Position numbers and translations under genes: made by a program. 48,128 bases of DNA from Amoeboaphelidium occidentale (taxonomy: Eukaryota; Aphelidiomycota; Aphelidea), in NCBI GenBank assembly GCA_023515795.1, contig JALGPX010000102.1, positions 1 to 48,128 on the forward strand, written 5' to 3'. The first letter of the stretch is position 1. Each line of letters begins with the position of its first letter. The notes below the pieces were generated by a model, which saw only the letters and a program-made list of their open reading frames with translations, was not told the DNA's origin and did not search any database. Below are positions 27,466 to 36,342 of this stretch, one piece after another.

Positions 27466-28830
27466 ATGAACAGCAAGATAACAAGGGGTGTTCCAAAAGT
27501 ATATGTTCCGTCTACTTCAACTATAAAGCCGCAGAGAGCGCCTGTTCGAACAGTATCAGATCCACACTTAAAGGAACCTTCTCCATCAACACCAGAGATG
27601 GCTAAAGGATCCAAGTCTTTGCCAAGCTCGACTTCCACAACACCCAACTCGTCTTTATCAAAGAAAACACGAAAGCTGAGACCGAAACCGGTTCATTTAG
27701 CAGGTTTACAATTAGGCGTGCCTCAGAAGATCGTTGAAACAGCACCAGCGCTTGATATTTCTGAATGTGTCATGAAGATCGACGAAAAAGATGTTGAGAA
27801 ATGCGAAGAATTGGGAATGGGTAGCGGCGGCATAGTTTACTTGGTCAAACATAAACCAACGAAGACTTGGATGGCAAAAAAGATTATTCTGAATGTTCAT
27901 GAGTCGAGGCGTGATAATTTACAAAAAGAGCTAAAGCTGATGAACCAGTGCAGATGCCCTCAAATTGTATCGTTTTATGGGGCCCAGATCACAGAGGGAG
28001 ATTTGCATATTTACATGGAACACATGGATGTCGGCTCACTTGAGAAGATTTGCAAGCTTGCTGGGAAGCTTAATGAAGAGACTTTGATCAAGATATCTGT
28101 TTCTATTCTTCGTGGACTTGGTTATCTTTACGACAAGCACAAGGTTATGCATCGCGACATTAAGCCTTCAAACGTCTTGTTAAATTCCAAAGGTGAAATC
28201 AAGATTTGCGATTTTGGAGAGTCAAGAGAGACTCTGGACTCAGTTGCTGATACCTTTGTTGGAACTGGGTATTACATGTCTCCAGAAAGAATTCAGGGCT
28301 GGAAAAATTACTCCTATAATGCTGATACTTGGTCTCTGGGACTTTCTATTCTTGAACTTGGTCTGGGATTCTACCCATTTAGTCACAGCAATGGTAAAAC
28401 ATGCGAGATGTCACCTCCTTTGAATGAGTTTGAATTGTTGTCTACGATCGTTCATGACAAACCTCATCCGCTATCTGCTAGTGAATATTCTGCTGATTTC
28501 ATCGAATTTATTAATCAATGTCTGATAAAGGATCATAAGAAGAGGCCAAGTCCTAAGGAATTGCTAACTAAGAGTCCAATTGTTGAAATCGAAAAACATC
28601 TGAAGTTGGACATGGCTGCTTGGGCGAAATCGTTCTTAGAGCCTAATCTCAGTCAACAACAACTTAAGCGTTGGAGTGTTACACAAGAATTCAAGAGACA
28701 GTCATTCATTGATAAAAGACAGTCTCGGCCAACACCAAGAAGTTCGTTGGTAGCTTCAAGACCTCCACCAAAACCTGTCACCAGAGTTGACGGGATTTCA
28801 GATATTTTGAAGGGTTTGTACGATAAATGA
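27466..28830 (+). CDS. MAP kinase kinase (second of the tandem pair)
   Basis: The preferred start is the ATG at 27466 (MNSKITRGVPKVYVPSTS), giving 454 residues in one exon; an in-frame ATG at 27412 is the alternative. It has the same layout as the preceding gene: docking motif RKLRPKPVHLAGLQL, glycine loop LGMGSGGIV, MAKK Lys, HRDIKPSN and activation loop SVADTFVGTGYYMSPERIQG. The DFG segment reads DFGES in place of DFGVS. The C-termini also match (WAKSFLEPNL, RWSVTQEFKRQS against [12 protein letters not shown]). The copies are clearly paralogous but diverged; the second has lost the introns or the first gained them. Confidence 0.92.
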   Translation: MNSKITRGVPKVYVPSTSTIKPQRAPVRTVSDPHLKEPSPSTPEMAKGSKSLPSSTSTTPNSSLSKKTRKLRPKPVHLAGLQLGVPQKIVETAPALDISECVMKIDEKDVEKCEELGMGSGGIVYLVKHKPTKTWMAKKIILNVHESRRDNLQKELKLMNQCRCPQIVSFYGAQITEGDLHIYMEHMDVGSLEKICKLAGKLNEETLIKISVSILRGLGYLYDKHKVMHRDIKPSNVLLNSKGEIKICDFGESRETLDSVADTFVGTGYYMSPERIQGWKNYSYNADTWSLGLSILELGLGFYPFSHSNGKTCEMSPPLNEFELLSTIVHDKPHPLSASEYSADFIEFINQCLIKDHKKRPSPKELLTKSPIVEIEKHLKLDMAAWAKSFLEPNLSQQQLKRWSVTQEFKRQSFIDKRQSRPTPRSSLVASRPPPKPVTRVDGISDILKGLYDK

Positions 28831-28855
28831 AACAAGCCATTTTTATATCAATAAA

Positions 28856-30883
28856 CTAAGTCTGCTTAAACCTTATCAGCTTACAGTAGATTAGGAGCAT
28901 GAGGAATATCAGGATAATGCAGCGTCTCCATTTACGATCTGTTCTTCTTGGTTTGATGCTCATGCAGCGGGGAAAAGTCGAACAAGAAGAAGCAGTTTCA
29001 TTGGGTTTGAATAAGTACGTAGTTGGAGCCAGTATGCGACCGGCAGCATCTACTGGAGTAATCTTCAACGTATAGCTCACATCAAAGTGACTAGGAAGAC
29101 TATCGCAACGGAACACATTGCACAAAGATAATCCAACAAAGCCAAAATTTTCTTCGCTGATTACAACATGATCAATCGGTAGTCCATCTTGTGTTTCATG
29201 GTCCCAGTGCAAAGTAAATAACAACTTTTTCTCGTGAACCACCAAGTCAGAACATCTTACATTTGTAATTTTTACTCGACTAACGCTTGAACTTTGTGGA
29301 ACTAAAGAGATGCAGCCAATAACGCCTCCTAAACTATTTGAAGTAAAATCAGACTTTGAATCCACATCAATGTAAACACCAATCTCTTTCAAAACCATGC
29401 AGTCTCCTTTTAAATTTAATTCAGCTGAGTTCCAGTCATTATTTGTGAATGCATCACAAAACAAAGTTGTGTCATCCTTTTTATCTGAAAAAGAGATGTA
29501 CACTCCAATTTCACATGAAACACTTTTCCCAACTGCCTTTAGAATCATTTGATCTTGCATCTTTTCGTTACAGAATTTAAACAAAGGAACATAATGTCTT
29601 CCCATTGGAGCATTCAAAGATTGTATCTTCTTTTTAATCTTCAGCCCGCTTCCTCCATTGTAAACACATTCTTCTTCATCAGTAATCTTCCACTCAAACA
29701 TGATATCAGAATCAACGATGTGTTGTGGCTGCTGATTCTGTAGCCCTATATGGAACCATAATGATCTTTTCAGTAGAGAGCCACTAGTTTTCAGAACCTT
29801 TCCAAATCCACGATTGAAATCAGAGTAAAAGAATCCTGGAAAGTATGCATAGGAAGGAATGTATTTGCAAATGCCCTCTTGTGGATTGCCTGAACCTATT
29901 CCTGTCCACAATCTCAAATCTCTCTTTTCATATGCCCCTTTACTGTGACCCTCATATGTCCAAGCCGGCGCAAAGACAGCAACGCCAAGATTACTTTTAT
30001 CAGTAGAATTATTCTCGATTTCCTGTAGAGCTAAATGAGTATTAAAACCACCACCTCCTAGCTGACTGCTTCTACCCCAAACGTCAATGCCGACCCAAAC
30101 TGGTCCTTTATCATCTGAAGCGTGTTTCAGAGATGTTTTTAATTCCATAGATCTCCATCCATAGTTAAGAAAAATGCCATCAGTAGCAGCATTATAGAAA
30201 TCTACATTCAGCACATTCAATGCATTCTGCCATAGTATCTTGTTATCATTTGTCAACGCATCATACCACATAACTCCCTTTCCAAGATCAGACATAACTG
30301 AGCTGAACTTCCGGATCCATTCAAGGAATAACGGAACAGAAGAAGCATCTGTAAATGGCGTTTCGATGTTCAGCAACCATCCGTCAATTTTGTAAGCAAC
30401 GCTGAGCTCTGCCAAACGAGTTATCCAAACATCACCACGATCTGTTCCGGAAACCAATTTGTCATTGTCAAGCATACCATCTTCTCCTTCCGTTATAAAA
30501 GTGCCATAAATTTTACATCCTTGTCGATGTGCAGCCTGAATCCAAGCAGGTGAAGGTATTGTCACACGATGATGCGAGAAGTAAACGAAGATATCTGTCA
30601 TAGCAAAGTAATTGAAAGTGTAACATGGATAAATATCTTCAGAAACATGTTCGAAATTGCCCTGTACGTAATGATCACCTTCTTTAACGTTATACCCTCC
30701 CATCATATCATGGCAAACCAGGAGTTTCGTTTTACGCTTTGAGCAATGCTGTTTTAAAGATGGGCTAGGCAACAGAGTCATCAGAAATGGATCCTTCTCT
30801 TTAAATTTATCCCGAAACTCATCCAACGAACCGTAAGCGTAAGCCCTGGGTGCTCTTTCTTTCAGTCGCTGCGACAAACTCAT
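28856..30883 (-). CDS. Endo-beta-N-acetylglucosaminidase (GH85, ENGase) with C-terminal membrane tail
   Basis: The 675-residue, intronless protein matches GH85. It has YAYGSLDEF near the start, LLVCHDMMGGY, TDIFVYFSHHRVTIPSPAWI, GTFITEG, and the catalytic motif DGWLLNIE with Asn172 and Glu174, then MWYDALT and YNAATDGIFLNYGW. The family cuts the chitobiose core of N-glycans, usually on misfolded glycoproteins in the cytosol. There is no signal peptide, but the last 20 residues form a strongly hydrophobic helix (CIILIFLMLLIYCKLIRF) preceded by basic residues, the pattern of a tail-anchored protein. Its start codon is 12 bp from that of the divergent ABCF gene. Confidence 0.94.
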   Translation of the reverse strand: MSLSQRLKERAPRAYAYGSLDEFRDKFKEKDPFLMTLLPSPSLKQHCSKRKTKLLVCHDMMGGYNVKEGDHYVQGNFEHVSEDIYPCYTFNYFAMTDIFVYFSHHRVTIPSPAWIQAAHRQGCKIYGTFITEGEDGMLDNDKLVSGTDRGDVWITRLAELSVAYKIDGWLLNIETPFTDASSVPLFLEWIRKFSSVMSDLGKGVMWYDALTNDNKILWQNALNVLNVDFYNAATDGIFLNYGWRSMELKTSLKHASDDKGPVWVGIDVWGRSSQLGGGGFNTHLALQEIENNSTDKSNLGVAVFAPAWTYEGHSKGAYEKRDLRLWTGIGSGNPQEGICKYIPSYAYFPGFFYSDFNRGFGKVLKTSGSLLKRSLWFHIGLQNQQPQHIVDSDIMFEWKITDEEECVYNGGSGLKIKKKIQSLNAPMGRHYVPLFKFCNEKMQDQMILKAVGKSVSCEIGVYISFSDKKDDTTLFCDAFTNNDWNSAELNLKGDCMVLKEIGVYIDVDSKSDFTSNSLGGVIGCISLVPQSSSVSRVKITNVRCSDLVVHEKKLLFTLHWDHETQDGLPIDHVVISEENFGFVGLSLCNVFRCDSLPSHFDVSYTLKITPVDAAGRILAPTTYLFKPNETASSCSTFPRCMSIKPRRTDRKWRRCIILIFLMLLIYCKLIRFKQT

Positions 30884-30895
30884 TGTTACTCAAAA
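30884..30895. promoter_or_regulatory. 12-bp gap between divergent start codons
   Basis: The ENGase ATG (30883, minus) and the ABCF ATG (30896, plus) are separated by only 12 bases. Promoters and 5' leaders must therefore lie inside the opposite coding regions, or one of the starts is further downstream. Confidence 0.6.
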
Positions 30896-33271
30896 ATGTT
30901 GTCGCCGCCGGATAACTTTATCGCTTCAGTCTCCGGAATCCTTCAGAATTGGTGTGACGATGAAATTTACGATTACGTGAAACATTACATGCAGAGAACT
31001 AAGGAAGCTGAAATGGAGTCCTTCTTGGATTTTATTCTGCCGCTGCTCGTTCCTAATGACTTGCTCCAAGATGATCACGATTCCATCGAACAGGAGGAAA
31101 TTGAGCGCGTAGAGAAGATAAGAAGCTTATGCATAGAATACTATGAGAAGAACATGGCGCCTGTTTCTCCTATTACTGCTGGTAAACAGTTAAAAAAGCT
31201 TGAGAATGCGATTACTTTGGGTGATCAAGACATGAGCTCTGATGCAACGATTCTCCCAAAGGCAACGGTTGATATTTCACTGTCATCGACTTCTTCCAGA
31301 TTCTTTGTCTCGAGGGTTAACAAGGAAAAGCTAAAGAAAGCAGAAGCACGCCTTGAAAAGAAGAAGAACAAGTCTGGTGCTGCTCAGCAGGAGCAAAAGG
31401 AAGTCGAATTCGTTGAAATTAAAAAGCCTCAAGAGGAAGAAATCGATTTGGATGATATCTTGTACGGTCAGGAGAAAGTTCAGAGGGACATTTTGTTGCG
31501 AGATGTCGATTTATCCTTTGCAGGAAAGTCTATTCTGTCGAATGCCTCTCTTACAATGGCTTACGGTCGCCGGTATGGTTTAATTGGTCTTAACGGTGTT
31601 GGTAAATCTACTTTCTTGCGTGCTTTGGCTCGGAAAGAATTGAAGGGTGTTTCTAAAGGTCTAAGTATTTTACACGTTGAACAAGAAGTGCAAGGCGATG
31701 ATCGTTCCGTAATTCAAACCGTTGTTGACAGCGATATTGTGCGCATTAAATTAATGGAAAGAGAAAAAGAATTAATTGCAGAAGGAAAACAAGATTCTGA
31801 TGAAATTAAGAAGATTTATCAGTACATGGAAGCAAATGATTCTGACAAGGTTGTTTCTAACGCCAGTAAAATATTGTTTGGTTTGGGTTTCAACCAAGAA
31901 GAAATGCAAAGATCCACAAAGTCTTTTAGTGGTGGTTGGAAAATGAGAATTGCTTTGGCGATCGCTTTGTTTAGAAAGCCAGATGTTTTGTTGCTCGACG
32001 AACCTACCAACCACTTGGATATCACTAGTGTAATTTGGCTTCAGGAATACTTAAAAGGACCATTGTTTAAAGGTACTGTCGTCATTGTTTCTCACGATAG
32101 AGAATTTTTGGATGAAATTTGCACAGATGTCATGCACATGTGGAATTCAAGCTCTTCAACTTCAAGTCAACAGCAACAACAACAACATACTGGCGCCTCA
32201 AGTAAGAGCTTTGCGTCGGTAGCTACTTCCTCTGGCGCAGGTGGTACAATTGATCAATACAGAGGAAACTACACTCAGTTCCTTGCTTCAAGACAAGAAA
32301 GAAGAAGAAATGAGCAGAAAGAGTATGAAAGTCAGTTAATGTATCGTCAACATTTACAAGCATTTGTTGACCGCTGGAGATTTGATTCAAAGAGAGCGTC
32401 TCAAGCTCAAAGTAAATTGAAGATCCTGGAAAAGTTACCTCCTTTGAAACCTCTTGACGACGATGGTATTGATGAAGCGTTGAACTTCAAATGGCCTGAT
32501 CCAGTTGATAAGCTTTCACCTCCCATTCTGCAGGCATCTGAACTTGTTTTCAGTTATGGCGATAAGAAGATTCTGGATGGTGTCAATTTTGATGTTCAAT
32601 TAACATCTCGTATTGCTATTGTTGGACCTAATGGTGCTGGTAAAAGTACTTTACTTAAGTTATTGATCGGAGAGCTTCAGCCTGTTAAAGGACAAATATT
32701 CCGAAATGCCAGACTTCGTGTTGCCTTTTTTAGTCAACATCATCTGGATTCATTTGGACCCGATGCATCAATGAATGATACTCCGATAGAATTACTCAGG
32801 AAAAGATATCCAGGATTCTCTGAAGAAGAATACCGTAGAAATTTAGGAAGATTTGGAATTACTGGTACAACAGGTACTCAAATGATAAAGACTTTGTCTG
32901 GTGGACAAAAATCAAGAGTTGTATTTGCTATGATGGCAATGTCCAATCCTCATATTCTTGTACTTGATGAAGTTTCTAATCACTTGGATATCATGACGGT
33001 AGATTCATTAACTAGAGCATTATCTTTGCCATCTCTTGTTCCAGAAGAAAACAAGAAGGATATTGGGTTTAAAGGTGGAGTGGTTGTTGTCAGTCACGAC
33101 ACGAGATTTATTGACAGAGTTTGTAATGAATTATGGGTTTGTGAAGGCGGCAAAGTTTCCAAGTTCATGGCAAAAGAGCAAGTTCTGGGATCCGGAGAAG
33201 ATGGCAGAGTAGCTGGAGTTAGTGGTATTACAGAGTACAAGAAGCGCATCTTGAAAACAATTCAAGCATAA
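30896..33271 (+). CDS. ABCF ATPase, Gcn20/ABCF3 type
   Basis: This is a 791-residue intronless protein. A helical N-terminal region (1-190) is followed by two ABC cassettes. Cassette 1: Walker A GLNGVGKST, signature FSGGWKMR, Walker B LLLDEPTNHLD. Cassette 2: Walker A GPNGAGKST, signature LSGGQKSR, Walker B LVLDEVSNHLD; the usual DEPSNHLD has Val for Pro. No membrane segments are present. A Ser/Gln-rich low-complexity insert (STSSQQQQQQHTGASS) lies after the first cassette. Gcn20/ABCF3 proteins act on ribosomes and with Gcn1 in general amino-acid control, and the N-terminal region is the usual Gcn1-binding part. Confidence 0.95.
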   Translation: MLSPPDNFIASVSGILQNWCDDEIYDYVKHYMQRTKEAEMESFLDFILPLLVPNDLLQDDHDSIEQEEIERVEKIRSLCIEYYEKNMAPVSPITAGKQLKKLENAITLGDQDMSSDATILPKATVDISLSSTSSRFFVSRVNKEKLKKAEARLEKKKNKSGAAQQEQKEVEFVEIKKPQEEEIDLDDILYGQEKVQRDILLRDVDLSFAGKSILSNASLTMAYGRRYGLIGLNGVGKSTFLRALARKELKGVSKGLSILHVEQEVQGDDRSVIQTVVDSDIVRIKLMEREKELIAEGKQDSDEIKKIYQYMEANDSDKVVSNASKILFGLGFNQEEMQRSTKSFSGGWKMRIALAIALFRKPDVLLLDEPTNHLDITSVIWLQEYLKGPLFKGTVVIVSHDREFLDEICTDVMHMWNSSSSTSSQQQQQQHTGASSKSFASVATSSGAGGTIDQYRGNYTQFLASRQERRRNEQKEYESQLMYRQHLQAFVDRWRFDSKRASQAQSKLKILEKLPPLKPLDDDGIDEALNFKWPDPVDKLSPPILQASELVFSYGDKKILDGVNFDVQLTSRIAIVGPNGAGKSTLLKLLIGELQPVKGQIFRNARLRVAFFSQHHLDSFGPDASMNDTPIELLRKRYPGFSEEEYRRNLGRFGITGTTGTQMIKTLSGGQKSRVVFAMMAMSNPHILVLDEVSNHLDIMTVDSLTRALSLPSLVPEENKKDIGFKGGVVVVSHDTRFIDRVCNELWVCEGGKVSKFMAKEQVLGSGEDGRVAGVSGITEYKKRILKTIQA

Positions 33272-33438
33272 AAGAATTGGAAAGCTTTATTATTTGAACA
33301 TTTTCTCAATATCACTTCTTTGAAACTAAATTGATTACTTCCCGCGCTTAACTTATTTGAAACCGCGATTCGTGAAACCTTCTCAATATAAAAAGAACTG
33401 TTTGAAAATTATGACTAATTAAATAATACAACAGTTCT

Positions 33439-33672
33439 TTGTGTGTGCACCAATTGGAAACATCTGGTTCTTCCAGATCGCATAAGAATATTATCAAAGG
33501 GACGAGTCTTCGCTTTCCGAAAAGCAATCACTCTACAAAATATTCAGTTTCAAAGACAACGGTTATCGCGAACGCTTTGACTGGGAACTGGAAGCATACC
33601 AACTATTGGACAGTAGCGGTGCAAAAATTTCACCTGAGTTTCGTGGTTGACGAAAAAGGGCAGGTTTTGCTT
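33439..33672 (+). pseudogene. Fossil of the orphan kinase family
   Basis: Translated stretches match the orphan kinase copies at 11650-12273 and 16344-16973 (for example SRSHKNIIKG and VVDEKGQV against SFRSHRNIMKG and VDENGQV). The copy is clearly broken, with several breaks, and shorter than the others. It is older than those copies, judging by divergence. It ends directly against the stop codon of the D-2-hydroxyglutarate dehydrogenase gene on the other strand. Confidence 0.65.
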
Positions 33673-35209
33673 CTATTGTGGCAGAAATTTGTATGGATTC
33701 AGTATCCCATTCGGGTCGAAGGTGGTTTTCAAAGATTTCATGACTGATACTAAAGCATCGTTCTTGCTGTAAGAAATGTAATCTCTCTTCATTTGACCTA
33801 GACCATGTTCTGCGCTTATGCTTCCACCAGCTGAATTTGTCCATTCGTATACAAAAGGTTCAATTACATCTGTCACTTCGTCGTCAAACTTCTTTGCGCT
33901 TATGTTTAAATGCAAATTCCCATCTCCCACATGTCCGTAACCAATTACAGAATTAACTTTTGTTCCTAATAGACCTTTCTGTTTTAATCTGTCACGCATC
34001 AAATTTACTATTTCATATAATCTTGGAACAGGAATAGAAATATCATATTTATAAACAGCTCCAGACTTTGAACAAGCTTCTGGTATTCCCTCTCGCACAG
34101 CCCACATGGAAGCAAAACGAGTAGAATCCTGACTTATTACACAATCTGTCGCAATATTCTTATCCATCATGTTCTCCAAGAACGTCAACAGCTTTTCATT
34201 ATCATGTTCTTCATTGCTGCCTGAAGTCTCAATTAAAACATAGAATTTATCGTCTCCTGTGCTTTGATCATCCAAAGGAATCTTGACATGATCCAAATGT
34301 TTTCGAACCAACTTTAAAGATTCATTATCAAAGAATTCAAATGCAGATAATATTTCTGATAATCGCGACTTAGCTGCAACAAATAGTTCTGGTATTTTTT
34401 CAAATGAGTCCAATGAAAGCATCGCTGCAATAGATGACTTTGGCCGAGGAGGCGTTAAAATTGAACAAGCAGTAATAATCCCAAGTGTGCCTTCAGAACC
34501 GATAAACAGCTGTTTCAAATCGTAACCGGTATTATCTTTCCGCAGAGATCTCATATCACTTAACACAGTGCCATCAGCAAGAACAGCTTCTAACCCTAAA
34601 ACAGTACCGTGCAATGATCCATATCGCAATAGACGTAAACCACCAGCATTGGTTGCTAAGTTGCCACCAATATGACAAGAACCTTTAGCACCCAAATCTA
34701 GAGGCATCATAAATCCTTTGTCCATGAGGTAATTGTCCAACTTTTCCAAAACACAACCAGCTTGGCAACTAACAATACCAGAAATACTATCAAACTTTGT
34801 GACTTTGTTCATCAGCTGTGTAGATAGAATAATCTCATCAAATAACGGAACGCCACCACCAACCAGGCCAGTGTTACCACCTTGCGGCACGACAGCCAAA
34901 CGACGATCATTGCAGTACTTTAAAATATTTGAGACTTCCTCTGTACTCCGTGGCCTTAGAACTAACTGGGATTGTCCTTTGTACTTCTTGAGCCAGTCTG
35001 TATTATACATTTCTAAATCCTCCACGGCAGCTCCGGTGCTACGATGAATAACAGAGGAGCGATCCATAAATGTTTGAAAGTACGAAACATCCTTATCAGA
35101 TAGCTAAGAAAGTAAGTTAAATAATCAAGCGATAAAGTACCTTTGAGAATGAGGGGCTTCGTTTAAGTGACACTTTGGTGGCGTAACCTCTGAGCGACGA
35201 TACAATCAT
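33673..35209 (-). CDS. D-2-hydroxyglutarate dehydrogenase (FAD-linked, mitochondrial)
   Basis: Exon 1 (35141-35209) encodes a targeting peptide (MIVSSLRGYATKVSLKRSPS); a 37-nt intron (35104-35140) leads to exon 2 (33673-35103), total 499 residues. The FAD-binding PCMH domain shows PQGGNTGLVGGGVPLFDEII, GAKGSCHIGGNLATNAGGLR and FIGSEGTLGIIT. The C-terminal cap has GYGHVGDGNLHLNI and EHGLGQMKRDY with metal/substrate ligands. The sequence is closer to D2HGDH/Dld2-Dld3 than to cytochrome D-lactate dehydrogenases, but both belong to the same family. It oxidises D-2-hydroxyglutarate to 2-oxoglutarate. A kinase fossil sits right at its stop codon. Confidence 0.93.
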
Positions 35210-35262
35210 GTTCGACTGATGAACAAAAAAACTGCCGTGGATGGTAAAAGCTTTCTCGCTTA
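35210..35262. promoter_or_regulatory. 53-bp divergent promoter region
   Basis: The starts of the D-2-hydroxyglutarate dehydrogenase and Msp1 genes lie 53 bp apart on opposite strands, so the two mitochondrial genes share a compact bidirectional promoter region. Confidence 0.5.
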
Positions 35263-36303
35263 ATGTTCAGCGCTTATGGATTTTTAGTTGGTCTTTTCAT
35301 AGTATCACAAGTTATACTTTGGTACGGTGTTAAATGGATACTTAAACAGATGGATCCTTTGAGCAAGAAGAAGGAAGAAAGTGCTTTGAAAGCTAAAGCG
35401 TTATTCAGTCGCTTAAACTTGAAAGAATTGGAGCTGAATGAATACGAACAGATTATCGCATCAGAAATTGTACATCCGGCTGATTTAGAAGTTAAGTTCA
35501 CAGATATCGGAGGTTTGGATGATATTCTCGAGTCATTGCAGGAAGCTGTGATATATCCGCTTACTATGCCACACTTGTTTAATCAAGAGAATCCTCTTTT
35601 GGGACCTCCGAAAGGTGTTTTATTGTATGGACCGCCTGGTGTTGGAAAGACAATGATTGCTAAAGCATTGGCGAAAGAGTCTGGTGCCATTTTCATTCAC
35701 TTGCATGTTTCTACACTGACTGAGAAATGGTACGGTGAATCGCAAAAATTAGTCCGTGCAGTGTTCTCGCTTGCGAAGAAGTTACAGCCAACGATTATCT
35801 TTATTGATGAAATCGATTCTTTTCTGAGGGAAAGAGCATCATCTGATCACGAAGTTACTGGTATGATGAAGGCAGAGTTTATGTCATTGTGGGATGGTTT
35901 GGGATCATCGCTATCTGATCGCATTCTTATTCTTGGTGCAACAAACAGATATGCTGATATTGATAAGGCGATTTTGAGAAGAATGCCTAAAAGATTTGCT
36001 ATAAAACTTCCTGATGAACAGCAGAGAACAAAAATACTCACATTACTACTAAAAGGAAGTAGAATTGATCATCCCTCTAAAACTATTGCGAAATTAGCAA
36101 GAGCCACAGGAGGCTATTCTGGAAGTGATTTGAAAGAATTATGCAGAAATGCAGCGATGGTTCCAGTCAGGGAGCATTTCAAAACACTGAAACGATCGTC
36201 TTCAGAGTTAGAGAAGCCGTCTGACGAATTGCGACCTCTTAAATTCAGCGATTTCTTTGAAACAGCCACAAACAGAAACATAAAACACGAAGAAGTCGAA
36301 TAA
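35263..36303 (+). CDS. MSP1: Msp1/ATAD1 mitochondrial outer-membrane AAA ATPase
   Basis: This 346-residue intronless protein has an N-terminal membrane anchor (GFLVGLFIVSQVILWYGVKW) and a single AAA domain: DIGGLDDILESLQEAVIYPL, Walker A GPPGVGKT (123-130), pore loop KWYGES, Walker B IIFIDEID (178-185), GATNRYADIDKAILRRMPKR with arginine fingers, and GYSGSDLKELCRNAAM. These are diagnostic of Msp1, which extracts mislocalised tail-anchored proteins from the mitochondrial outer membrane and peroxisomes. It is convergent with the desaturase gene, 39 bp apart. Confidence 0.96.
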   Translation: MFSAYGFLVGLFIVSQVILWYGVKWILKQMDPLSKKKEESALKAKALFSRLNLKELELNEYEQIIASEIVHPADLEVKFTDIGGLDDILESLQEAVIYPLTMPHLFNQENPLLGPPKGVLLYGPPGVGKTMIAKALAKESGAIFIHLHVSTLTEKWYGESQKLVRAVFSLAKKLQPTIIFIDEIDSFLRERASSDHEVTGMMKAEFMSLWDGLGSSLSDRILILGATNRYADIDKAILRRMPKRFAIKLPDEQQRTKILTLLLKGSRIDHPSKTIAKLARATGGYSGSDLKELCRNAAMVPVREHFKTLKRSSSELEKPSDELRPLKFSDFFETATNRNIKHEEVE

Positions 36304-36342
36304 AGAAGCATCATAAACATTGAAATTTTATTTCTCGGAATT

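Noticed and set aside
34880-34900. CTTGCGGCA match to the Fanzor terminus
   Set aside because: Only nine bases match and they lie in the well-conserved coding sequence of D-2-hydroxyglutarate dehydrogenase.
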